Below, one piece after another: positions 13,144-25,800 of a stretch of 64,000 nt of DNA (the stretch's first letter is position 1; each line of letters begins with the position of its first letter). The DNA is from Pardosa pseudoannulata. Taxonomy: Eukaryota; Arthropoda; Arachnida; Araneae; Lycosidae. The DNA lies in the NCBI GenBank assembly GCA_032207245.1, contig CM063504.1:82729844-82793843 (forward strand). The letters are read 5' to 3'. The notes below the pieces were generated by a model, which did not search any database, had not been told where the DNA came from, and was given only the letters and a program-made list of their open reading frames with translations. The translations under genes were made by a program, and so were the position numbers.

Positions 13144-13634
13144 TTATTCCAAGCGACACAGGCTTAACGATATATCCATAATTATAGTTTTTAAATTCGC
13201 GTGTCCTGTTTCAACTGTTTGAATTGATAGTGTGTTACACACAGCTGCCATAATACTATCTGACCACTCAGCTAACTTCTCCACTCTGTCATCACAGGGA
13301 GCCTGAATCTGTTGCAAATAAATTGGAAGATTTTGTAGGAAAAGGGACATCAGCAAATTGACCGTAATCTGGATTCCTACCTTGCTCTCTTCTCCAAACG
13401 TGAGGGTTTGCGATTTCATAATTCCATTCCGGATATGAGATTTCGAAGGCGTTGCTCTTCAGAATCGGCATATTGTAAAAAGAGGGCTCAGAGCATAAAG
13501 TAAAATTTTTCTGCCGGTGTTTTTAGAATAAGATCACTAACAGTCAGCAGTTCTTCAGGCTGCAAGTCGGAGACAATATGATAAAATTTTGTAATCTCCA
13601 CCTGAATTCCAACTAACGGATATTGACTTTCCAT
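13144..13634 (-). pseudogene. Gypsy gag relic
   Basis: From the ATG at 13634 the minus strand gives FYHIVSDLQPEELLTVSDL, LKTPAEKFYFML, SEEQRLRNLISGMEL and NRKPS. This is the capsid-like pattern of arthropod Gypsy gag (..V.DLL..PP...Y..LK..L...S.E.RL..LL.G.ELGDRKPS). Stops and at least two frameshifts; the 3' third is read in a different frame, which remains open as 13419-13144. Confidence 0.65.
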
Positions 13635-15540
13635 CTGGACGAAGAAAATTTAATAATTAGTCCTCCGAAATGATAGAGATTTTTACGGCTATACGAAATA
13701 AGTCGCAAGAAATTACTTTCTCATCATGAGACATAATAAATTTTAAAAAACAATCCAAAATATTTGGTACAGTAGGTGTAATAAATACTAAAAACAAGTT
13801 ATGAGGATGTAGAAAGTCATTTCGCTATAGCATTTAATGAATGCAATGAGATCAAAACGTTCGTGCTCTCAGTCCACAGGTCACCAGTTTGGGCAATGAA
13901 CAAACAAAAACCAGTTATAATTAGTCAAACTCCTGGATTACATTTCCCCTAAATTTAAGATTTGGTGTAAAAGCTTTACAATATAGAGGTTTAAATACAG
14001 CTAAATATTCATGTTTAACAATTAGCTAGCATAGCTCATGATACTGATAAGCAGTACATTAAAACCTTCGCTATGTTGTCTAACTTTCTCACTGTCCATG
14101 GGAAGTTTTAAAATACTTTCACCTTTATCTGGACATCATCTAGTGGTTGTACCAGCAGACTATATTTCTCCATGTTGCCATCGCCACATATCATTATCTG
14201 ATATTTTTATACCAGCACATTGATTTCAATTATAGATATTACTTCTAATAATTTGTCTTAATATATTGTTATGTTTTTTCAGGTATGTATTTTAACTAAA
14301 GAGTAATCGATGCTGTTGATCAACTGTTGGAAGTACTTAGAACTCTCCTTAAAAACCATGAAGTTTCTCTGAGCTCTAAAATATCGTTATATTTACAAGA
14401 AAATAGTTGCTATATTGAGATAGTTTGTTCTAATTTTGTTGTATGCTTCCAATCACTAAGAGAACTAAATATATTCAACTATAAAACCTTTTTTATAGTA
14501 AAATATTAAATATATCAAGATACAATATCGTTATTTTATTTACAACCGACTAAATGTTTTTTAAACATAAGTAATAAACTTTGTTTAAAATTATACGAGT
14601 CTTTCAAATTTTCTTAAATTGTTAACAAGAAAGAAAGTGCCTAAGTTATTATAAATTAACATAATCACCTATTTTTCTAATTATTTTACCCTTAATTATT
14701 TAATGAATTTTTATTCTATTTCAGAAACAATTGAGTATTCAAAAAATGTATTAATAATGAAGGTGCCATGACAAAATAATATCTAAGAAATTACAAATAT
14801 AAATGTTTGACATAATTTACTTTTGAAGTGTACAAAAAAATGTATCTTACATAAAAGAAAGCATAGTTTTTTTAAACTTAATCCTGATTTTTGAGATTTA
14901 GCTTTTATTTGACTATTTCTTGAAAGTCCATCAATTTTGAGAATTAATTTTTATTTTATTTAGTATTCTAATTTAATCCTTCATTCACTTTTCTTTGTCA
15001 AAAACACTTTTGTTATTTAAAGATAAGTCTATTTGGAGAAATAAATTCTGTTATGTTTAGTATTAGAATATATTCTACCATTAATTATAAACTACCATTA
15101 ATTATTGCTCGATCGAGCAATACAGATAATTTTTTCAAAAGAGAAAAAATAAGAAATAATAATAAATACATGCAAATCATCTTAATTAACAACACAAAAG
15201 TCAAAGGCATATATGTTAATATTTTTCTCCAAACATATTTTATATAGAAAGTGTAAGCAATCTATTTCTTTTGAAATACTACTTTTGATACTTATTTCTT
15301 GATGTTATAAAAAACGTTATAAAGTATTCTTTCATTATTTCGATCGTTAATAAAGTTTAATGCATTGTGTTATCGACAATATTATAAAATTTAGAAACAT
15401 TTGAAGTTCATACTGTAATGTTACTCGCAGCTTCAAACTCTACTCTGAATAAAGTGAAAGATGATCTGTGGTTCACGTATGATAATAAATCATTTATTTT
15501 CACTACAGTTTGAACTACTACATAAAATGAAGTCAAAACG
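13635..15540. other. intergenic, no gene recognised
   Basis: AT-rich sequence before the RPL6 promoter side. Short open frames such as 14038-14223 and 15053-15247 have no recognisable similarity and are not called. Confidence 0.5.
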
Positions 15541-15541
15541 T

Positions 15542-15765
<224 letters not shown>

Positions 15766-16194
15766 CGTTTTTAAACTAATTTTTCATATTTTTGTTACAG
15801 AATGTATTATGTTGAGAACCTGAAATGTAATCCTATTATCTACATATTTTTTAACTTTTTCTAAAACTTACAAATACATCATTAAATAGCGATGGAAGTA
15901 ACCAAATATCACCGCTGTATAACAACACATTTACTGTTTGACCATTGTGGAATGTGATAGGTTTAGAAATGTTTTGTGTAAAATCAACCAAAACTTGCAG
16001 ATATTCAACAGTTATTTTCGGATTTTATGACAGATGAGGGGGAGGGGGGAGGTGTCATTTGAATCCCAAACAGCGAGCGAAATGCCTTGGATCGCTATTT
16101 TCTAGGCCAGATATACAATGACTGCTATTAGCGATAAGGTCGGCTGAATGACCAATCATGGAATACAGATCGTAAACAGATTATGAACAGTTGC
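15766..16194. promoter_or_regulatory. upstream region of RPL6
   Basis: Contains a G-rich patch (16027-16052) and then a GC-richer stretch up to the putative first exon. No TATA box seen. Confidence 0.35.
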
Positions 16195-16254
16195 ATTACA
16201 ACTCAACACAACCTATAATTCGCGGTGGAAGACATTGCATGGAAAAAGACTAAC
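16195..16254 (+). other. putative 5' UTR exon of RPL6
   Basis: The start codon at 16561 is preceded by a 3' splice site (TTATCTGTAG|A), so a non-coding first exon is expected upstream. A consensus donor (AAC|GTAAGTA) at 16255 makes 16254 a plausible exon end. The 5' end is not defined. A pyrimidine-rich CCTTTTCTTTC at 16456-16466 is an alternative start region. Confidence 0.4.
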
Positions 16255-16559
16255 GTAAGTAGTACTACTTTTAGTATTCTTTTACCATCCATTATTATTA
16301 ATTTGTACAATCTTCGTATTAGATGTTATAATAAATTATAATAAGTAAGCTATATATGTTAATAGTTATTTTTATGTTTTTATTAATATTTATTAAGTTA
16401 TGACGTAAGTTTAAGATAGTTGTTTATAATCATACTACATTACAGTTATAAAATTGCCTTTTCTTTCAAAGATTTCGATTTCTTCCTTGTAAAATTTTGT
16501 TGATTATATAAAAAATAAACGTTGCATTGGTTGACTTTTCAATTTGATTTTATCTGTAG

Positions 16560-16821
16560 AATGGCGGATACTGCGGCAAAGGTAGCTCCTACCAAAACTG
16601 AAACGACAAAGGAGAAAAGACCACATAAATCTAGGAATTTCAAAATTCCAGGAGGAGTATGGCGTTTTTCGCGATCAACTATGTATTCACGAAGACGAAC
16701 GATGAAAGTAAAGAAAACTACCACACCTAAAGAAAAAGTGAAGCGTAAACCCAAGACAATAAGGAAACCTATCGGAGGTGAAAAGAATGGTGGTACCCGT
16801 CTTGTTTTATTAAAGAAACCC
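16560..16821 (+). CDS. RPL6: RPL6 exon with start codon
   Basis: ATG at 16561, one base after the acceptor TCTGTAG|A. 87 codons, very rich in K/R/T, containing [19 protein letters not shown] and [19 protein letters not shown]. The donor is CCC|GTAAGA in phase 0. The lysine-rich N-terminal tail is normal for eL6. Confidence 0.95.
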
Positions 16822-19800
16822 GTAAGATATTTTTCAATTTCTTTTTTTAGCTATATGTTCATTATCTCATATAAGTCAACGATTTTCTCCCATCTATATT
16901 CCCACATCTTATAGAACCCATTTCATAAGCATAATTTTTACCTAATCTGTATTATTATGATCCTGTGCCAAATAGAATGTGAATGTGTAATGATGACAAC
17001 ATGAAATTATTCCTATTAGTTTTTGTTATATCTTGGTAATCCTAAGATTACTGGGTTCAAATAACTAAGGTTATCTGGAAGTTACAGCTCTGAAGCAGTT
17101 AATGCCATCTGGCATTTGTCGCTCAGTGTTTGTTAAATTCCAAACTACTGGCTTTATTGTTGTAATTAAGTATTACATGTTAATATCCTAGATATAAAAT
17201 TCTTGTTTTAATTACCTGTATAACTTTTTAATTACCTATGAGTAAATTAGCACTGATATTCCATATACAATGTAAATGAGCTACATATGGGTAATCGTAG
17301 AACATGCTGTAAAATTGGGTTATTATCACTGTAGATCACTGTTTTTTTAAGGACAAATTTCAGTGTGGTGTCATTTATGTTAAGTTTATATTAAACTTTG
17401 CTACCTCTGTATGTTCATTGTTTAGTTAATGCAGTTAAAATTTAGCAAACAATTCAAGGGGCTCAAAATTACATAAATTATATCCCCATACCCCCATAAT
17501 TACATAAATTATTCATAACGTATGGAGAAAAATTTATAATTTAAGAATAATGCATTATATTTTCTTCATTGGCTGTAGTTTATAGTAGCTCTGTTATTTT
17601 CCTCAAAGATCTGCTCCTTTTCAACAATAGCCATCCAGTTTCATTGTCACATATAGGGTTGATACTATTACAAGTCACCAAAAATCTGAGTAGATACCCT
17701 GTTTTGAGGGAGTACTGTATTTCTCTGTAATTTTATGTACTGGAGTCACCAAGTCTGCAAAATAAAAGAATTGCTCCTAATTTTGTGAAGCTGATAGTGC
17801 TAAATCTGGTTCTTTCAAATGTCATGTGAATGTAGGGCCATCCTGTTTGGGAAAAAATATATAAATGTATGATTGAAAATAATATTAAGTTAAACTCTAT
17901 TTTTTTAAGTCTTATTTAAGACAACCATACACATTTATAATGATTTTAGTAAACATTACAATTATCCAAGTAAAGTTTTTAAATAATAAAGCTGCAACAT
18001 TCTAAAAGGTCTTTTTGGATATTTTGTCTAATGGACCCAAATTTTGCCTGAAGAGCCCAATGATTGATAAAACATAAATTTGTAAAGTGTTAAAAAATCT
18101 TGTATATTGCTATCAATTTATATTGTATATATCGTAAATTTTGCCGAACAATGGCCGAATGGTTAGGGTGCTGGTCTTTGTAACCGGAGTTTGTGGGTTT
18201 GAATCCCACTATGGCATGGATGTTCGTAGCCATTCGGAATCGGCTTTAAGCAGTAGGTCCCGGTCTCATTAGCCCTCAAATTTGATGGAAAATTAATCGT
18301 TTTATATAGTTTTTCCAACACTTCAAAAAAAATTCAGAGTCGTCAGAGGTTTGATGAAGTTTTAGGATTTCAATAAAATTTACACTTCGAAGGTTTTAAG
18401 TTAAAATTTTATTTATAAAAAAAAAATTAAACATGTATCGACTTAATACAAAAATTAAACAAGCTAGTTACTTGCAGCGTTAGCTAGAGATGCTTCCCCA
18501 GCTAACCACGCTGCCTAGGCTTAAATACATACATGTGGACATCAGGAGATTTACATGAAGGTTTCAGTCACGGTTTAAGTTGACTGAAACGTTAATGCAT
18601 CGGATGAATAATTAGGTGATGTAAGGAAGAAATCTATTTTTTTTTTAATTTCCTAACAAAATTTCATAAAGTAAACCGTAGAATACCAAAATGAAAATAT
18701 TTGAGCTTAATTTTATTTCATTATTAGTGTCTTGTTTTATTTTAATGTTAATTCTGTTTTACAGAAAATAAATTCATTTAGATAAGTTAAAATTAACAAT
18801 ATGCTCAACTCTTAGCTACCAAATTTAACATGTCTGTTTTAAAAGCGACTCTGAAACTACTAGCATATAGCCCGTCATATGACGAGATCAGTAAAATTTT
18901 TAATTTTCCAGAATTGTAAACTACCCTATGAGGCAGGTAAAAAAAAATGGGTTTTTTTTTTGGCTGAGAATTATCTTGCAGCAAAAAATAATCGTTGATT
19001 GAATTTTAAATTATCTACATACGTACCTAATCTATTATTTAAGAGAAATATAAAAGAAAATTAATTACGTAATATATAAATTCAGTGATAAAACGTGTGA
19101 AAATAATGCAGACGATATTTAAATAATTTAAAATAAAAAATGATTAAATGAGATGGTTAAAGGAATGACGTCATAATGATAGAAAAATGTTTTTTTCATC
19201 TATTTATTCTATAATAAATTGATAAATTTAATCGCCTGCTCTTAATCGGGGGAAAATGGGGCTTGAAATAATCGCATTAAACTCTCGAAAAGGGGGGAAG
19301 GAGTGAATTTCAATGTTTTTGCTGTGATATGAAGCTTATTTATACCAATTTATTTAAGAATCAGATCGATAGTTAAGGAGAAAATAAACTTTACTCGCTT
19401 TAAATTTTGCTAACCCTAACTCATTAAGAATTCAATATGGAGTCTATTTCCATTCCAGGTCCAACCGCTTCAAAAATTCGTGGACAGACGGACAGATAAC
19501 TTAGGCTATTATTATATAGGGGACTAGACTTGTGAACTGTTACTATTATGTTATTGTTATTGTTGTGTAGTTAGTTGTAAGTTAAATTTTAAGATAAAAG
19601 TTAACTTAGGTGGGAGAATGTCAAATCGTCTGTTAAAATTGATGTTCTACCCACATATTATCTTTTTTATTTTATTTTTTCTCTGTAAGTTGCGAGTGGC
19701 AACGAACGATTTTGTTTAGTGAAAACATGGCAGTTCTTTCGTATGCGAGAAAAATGGCTCTTGAGTTGCTTTTGTGCTTTAATATGTTAATATTATTTAC

Positions 19801-22800
19801 GCCATAAATTCTTCTATGTGACATTTTCTGTGCATTTAAAGATCTCGCATACGTAAATATAATAAAAAGTGTTTTATATTAAAAGGGCGTCTGTTTTGAG
19901 CAATTAACGTCATTGAGAACATTCTTCAGTATCACACTTCTGATTTCGAAACCCAAACGGGACAGTGATTATTTGGTGGTATATATGAATGGCATCGAAA
20001 ATGATAAATTTAATCGCCTGCTTTTAACGGGGGAAGAATAAAGCTTGAAATAATAGTATTAAACGCTAAAAAAGGGGGGATGGCTTAGATTTTGAACTCG
20101 CTTTGAATTTTGCTAACCCTAACTCATAAAAAATTCAATATGGATGCCTGTATCCGTTCCAGGTACAACCGCTTCAAAAATTTGCCGACAGACACCTTAG
20201 GCTATTATTATATAGGGGATTCAAAACTTGCCTAAAAATCTTTAAAGCCTAACAATGTGTATTATGTAGGAAGAGAATTTACTGTTCATATACAGTTGCT
20301 ACCATATATTTTATATACATGTGCATGTATGTATATACATATGTATTATGAAGCAGACACATTTCAATTTTGTGTAGATATATCCATAAGTTGTCAGCAA
20401 ATGTTTTCTATTTTAACATTTGTGTTAACTTCATGGTAAATTAATATCTATTTGGTGCTTAGTTCTTAAGTGCTGGGTAGTTAAGTTTTCTGAGAGTTGG
20501 AGTTGTGAATTTTTTTACTTTTCCTTAGTTTGAAAACAACATTCATTGTCCTAAGTTTTCATTCTAGTATTTTTCAATTATTTTAGAATTAACTTAATTG
20601 TTTATTGTACTGTTCTTACTGGTGATCTTATGGGCGGAGTTAGTTTTTCTTCTATATTTTAGAGGCTAGTGAGCTTTTTATTTGTCCTGTGTCAATAAAA
20701 GAAAGTTTAATTGTTGTTCGCAAGTAGTTTGAAAATATAATCTCTGTATGATTGATTTTTATGCATGATTTTTGTTGTTAAAGAGCTGATTAGATTTTAC
20801 TTATATGTGGTAGCATATGAACATACAGCAGTTTACTTAAGCTAAAAACCATTATTGTAAAAAAAAATTTGTAATTTTTATTTTTATTTAGAAAAAATTT
20901 TATCCTACTGAAGATAAACCACGATTGAAGAGAACTCGAAAGATGGTTGCCTTCAAGGATTGCAAGCGAAATCTGCGTAAGAGAATTACACCAGGAACTG
21001 TGCTAATTTTACTTGCTGGGAGACATCGAGGAAAGGTAGTTTATCACATATCTAACTAGTAAATATTTTCAATCTTAATTTATGTTTCGAAAGTCATGTC
21101 TCTTGTAGTTATCCTGTGCTTTATAGAATAATTTAAAAAAATTATTTAGGGTAAAGTACAACTAAGTCTATTGTTTTTTAACCTTTAATGTAAATCTAAT
21201 TTATTAAACTGTGTACATGTAATGTTAAACCCATTTCCTGATGCACACCCTGCTAGAGACAAATCACTCTCACGACGGGGGATACAGCTTTACAGCTAAG
21301 GAGCCCCGAACAAACTTCTACTCCGACGTACAACTAAGTCAAATAGTTAAATATTTTATGTAAGTGATGTTGAAAATTGCAGTCTGGGATGTTAGCAATG
21401 TTTACTTGTAAAAAAGGGGATTTATGTTGTTCCTGTCAATTTTTTCCTGAATTTTTTTAATCATGCTTCATACCTTAATGTTTCTTCCTCACATCCGTCC
21501 CTACAGTTTTGGACCAACACTAACATTTCAACTGCAAATAGTTTGAAATCTGAATGGAACTCTTGATACTCTGTTAGAAAACAGAAATATTCTTCCCCCT
21601 TCTTTTTAATTCAGAGCAAGAAATATTTTTTTCCCTATCCACTCTTTGAATCTCATTTGTTCCAAATTAAAATAAATGCCTTTTCTCAAACATATTCTTA
21701 GTTGCATCTTGCCTTCTAATTATACTATTCTATCAAAAGCAATATCATCTTCCATGATGAAATGTTTTATCGACATTATACAAAAATGCATAAAAATCCT
21801 TTGTGTTCATTGTTACTCTGACCCAATGTATAATTATAATACTCTGGTATAAAATTGTAAGTTAGCTGATTGTTGCAATTAAGTTAGCTGAAGTATTGCA
21901 ATTAGTTCGGGGTTCTCCCTCCTAAGTCAAGATAGGAATGTCGCATTTTTTTTTGGGGGGGGGGGGTTTAAGGAATTTTTGTTAATTCCATGTTTTTATT
22001 TTAAAATTCATAAAGCATTCGTTAAACTTGTATATTCTCTTATAACTATATTTCTTTTTCAGAGAGTTGTGTTTTTGAAACAGTTGGCTACTGGTTTGTT
22101 GCTTGTTACTGGTAAGTAAACTAAATTAAATAAGATTATTTTTTCCTTTTCATATCTATATGATGAATAATAATAATCCTCTTTTTCTTTGTAGGGCCAT
22201 ATAAAATTAATGGATGTCCTTTAAGAAGAATTAATCAGATTTATTGTTTAGCAACATCAACTAAATTAGATATTAGTAATGTCAAGGTCCCTGAACATTT
22301 AGATGATCTTTATTTTAGAAGGAAAAAGCCCCAGAAAAAGTCTAAGAAAGATGAGGAAGAGATCTTTGATACCAAGAAAGAGGTATTGTTTTTTTTTTCA
22401 ATCCAAATACTTATTACTTATTATGAAAAAAATATGTATGTAATGAATTTATTTATAGCAATGAAACTATGTATTATATAGCAAATATCTTTGTTCAGTT
22501 CTTTAAATAATTACATTTTGTTTTTTACTCTAGTGAACTGAAGACTCAGTACTCATTAGAATATTTTTAAAAAAATGTGACTCGAAATACAGGATAATCA
22601 AATTCTATCAAAGAGCTCTCTGAATGGTCTTTGCCAAAATAAATGCATTTGACAATCCTATTTACTGAGGCAAGGGAAAAAAAAACTTTACTAAATTTGT
22701 TTTAAGCAGTTATAAATTTTTAAACAAAAATATGTAAGATTTTGTAAAAATCAAAATTTTATGAAATGTAAGAACCATAGAAAAGTTTTAGATTTATTTT

Positions 22801-25800
22801 AAAAACATTAAATATATTATAGTAGCAAAATGACACCTTAAAATTTTATGATTATAATCTATTTTTTAGTTACGATATTTTATCTGCTGCCAGGTAGTCA
22901 TGAGGTTTTAGGGTGACCATTAATGGTTAAGTCTTAATTTAGATGGTAAAGAATAGCTTGTAGAATATTTGTTTTCTTAGAATGTTTTCCTTTTGATTAG
23001 TTACAGTGCAATCTTATAAACAATCTGCAAAATTTTTAAGTAATTTCTATTTAATTTTCCATTTGTAGCATTATGATTTTTCAAACAGTGCACATAAATT
23101 TACTTTTTCAGCAGGAACATAGGCTGAATGATAGCAAATCCTTTATCTTTTATAAAACTCCCCATCTTACAGTACCCATTTTACTTGTAATACTAAATAA
23201 TATTTTTCCCCATGAAGTTGTTCCTTTTTCATTTATGATCTTTAAAATGATAGCTAATCATGAGTGTGATCTCTTATGCAATCCATAATAATTTTGATTT
23301 AAGAAAATCATTGATATGTAATTAGAGAAATACATAGGTATTAAAGGGTTAATTGTAGATATTGACAGGTAAAACTGAGAAGTTGCTTTTTAATCCTACA
23401 TTTTAATATAAGCCAGCATTTTTGTATAGATGTGCTTTGTGTCCATAAGTTGTCAGCAAATGTTTTCTATTAAACATTTGTGTTAACTTCATGGTAAATT
23501 AATAACTATCTAGTGCTTAGTTCTTAAGTGCTGGCTAGTTAAGTTTTCTGAGAGTTGGAATTGTGATTTTGTTTACTTCTTCCTTAGTTAGAAAGCAACA
23601 TAGTCTTTATCATTTTATTTATATAAATAAATAAATGTGATTTTATCATTGTTTCTCATGTTTATCCATTGTGGCAATATTATATTCTTCCAAGTAGCAA
23701 TACTGTTCTGTCTTAAAGTATCCATCAAAAATTTCACTAGCAAAATATTTTACTCTAACCTCCATATGATTGATTTTACTTGATGATCAGTGATTCTGTT
23801 CACCTTGGAGAACTGATGAGGTTTTATTGTTTTATCCTTTTCTCCTTATTCCTATGATAGTTTTTTTCACCTCTTCCTTTTTTAATGTATTAATGTCCCT
23901 AAAAAAATTAATCTGATTCTTAGGTTGACATTTTGCATTTCATTTATCTTAAGATAAGTATTGTTAATTGAACTGATGCTTGTAGACTTTATACTCTGTG
24001 TTTAATGGGTCATTCTTGTATTCAATTTAACATTTGATCTTTTGACATGAATTTTGTGGTGCTAGCATAGTTTCTCTTATGAATTTATTCATAGTAAATT
24101 ATATGGGACAATTGGCTGGTTGTAATTTCTGCAATATGTGTATGAGCTATAATAGTATTTTCTTGCTGAAAATCGATGTACAAATTATAATATCCCTGAA
24201 ATAGGGTTGTTTTTGAAGGAATATTTTTGAATTCATATTACTGATGTACTTGGACTAAGGTTATGTGAAGCTTTAGTTTAGCATTAAATGTTTTTAAAGA
24301 GAGAGGAAGCAGTAATGTGTGTTAGTGAGAAAATAGGTTTTAGAAATACCTATTCAAATATTGATATTGAGCTATAAAATATTGATATGCAAATACCAAT
24401 ACAATATTAATGTATATCAATATTGTGTACACTCTCAAATGATGTTGTTTTGAATAGATCCTTCAGAATTTAGATTGCTGAAATAAATGACTGATGAGAC
24501 TTGCTAAGCATAATATATGAATAAGGAGAAGCAGTAACATCCTATGGTGTGTGATTAGCTTCCAGAACAATGTATCTTAGTTATTAATGAGCTATATCCT
24601 CAAAAGTTGCAATTTTACTTTATCCTGAATTAAAATTTTTGAAATGCTTAAGTGCTTAGTTAAGCATCTTAAACCTTTGTTCATATGTTCATACTTTCAA
24701 GTAGAAGTGTTACTTGTGTGCATAAAGATTTTAAAAGCACAGCATCTGTTTGAGTTCCATTCTTAAATGTTTTGAATAAATCCTTCAAAAATCAAATTTT
24801 TTAAATACTTGACTGAGGGTTAGGTGAAGCCTCTCCTTTGCTTTGTTTATGAATATTTTACTGTGGAAATAGCAATAGCTATATCTGTATGTATGGGTAA
24901 CAGTTGCTAAACTTAGGTACCTATATTTATGAGCTTTTCTAAATGATGCTGTTTCGAATAGATCCTTCAGAATTGAAATTGCTGAAATACTTAAACTGAT
25001 GAGGCTCATTGGGAATCTAAAGACTTAGTATTTGTAACCTCAATATGATGATCGATTTTATTTGATTTTATGTGATTTTGTTCACCTTGGAGAACTGATG
25101 AGGTGTAATTGCCTGAAGGTCAGGTAAAGCCTGTTTTTTGCTTTATGAATATTTTAGAATGGAAATAGCAATAGCTATATCTGTATGTGTGAATAAGTTT
25201 CCAAACTTAAGTACCTATATTTATGACCTTTCCTAAATGATGCTGTTTCGAGTAAATCCTTCAGAATTGAAATTGCTGAAATTTTTGAACTGATGAGGCT
25301 CATTGGGAATCTAAAGACTTTGTAACCTCAATATGATGATCGATTTTATTTGATTTTATGTGATTTTGTTCACATTGGAGAACTGATGAGGTGTAATTGA
25401 CTGAGGGTCAAGTGAAGCCTGTCCTCTTTGTTTTGTTTATGAATATTTTAGAATGGAAACAACAATTGCTATATCTGTATGTGTGAGTAACAGTTTCCAG
25501 ACTTAGGTACCTATATTTATGAGCTTTCCTAAATGATGCTGTATCGAATAGATCCTTCAGAATTGAAATTGCTGAAATATTTGAACTGATGAGGCTCATT
25601 GGGAATCTCAAGACTTTGTATTTGTAACCTCAGTATGATGATCGATTTTATTTGATTTTTGTGATTTTGTTCACCTTGGAGAACTGATGAGGTGTAATTG
25701 ACTGAGGGTCAAGTGAAGCCTGTCCTTTGCTTTGTTTATGAATACTTTACAGTTGAAACAATAGCTATATCTGTATGTGTGAGTAACAGTTTCCAAACTT

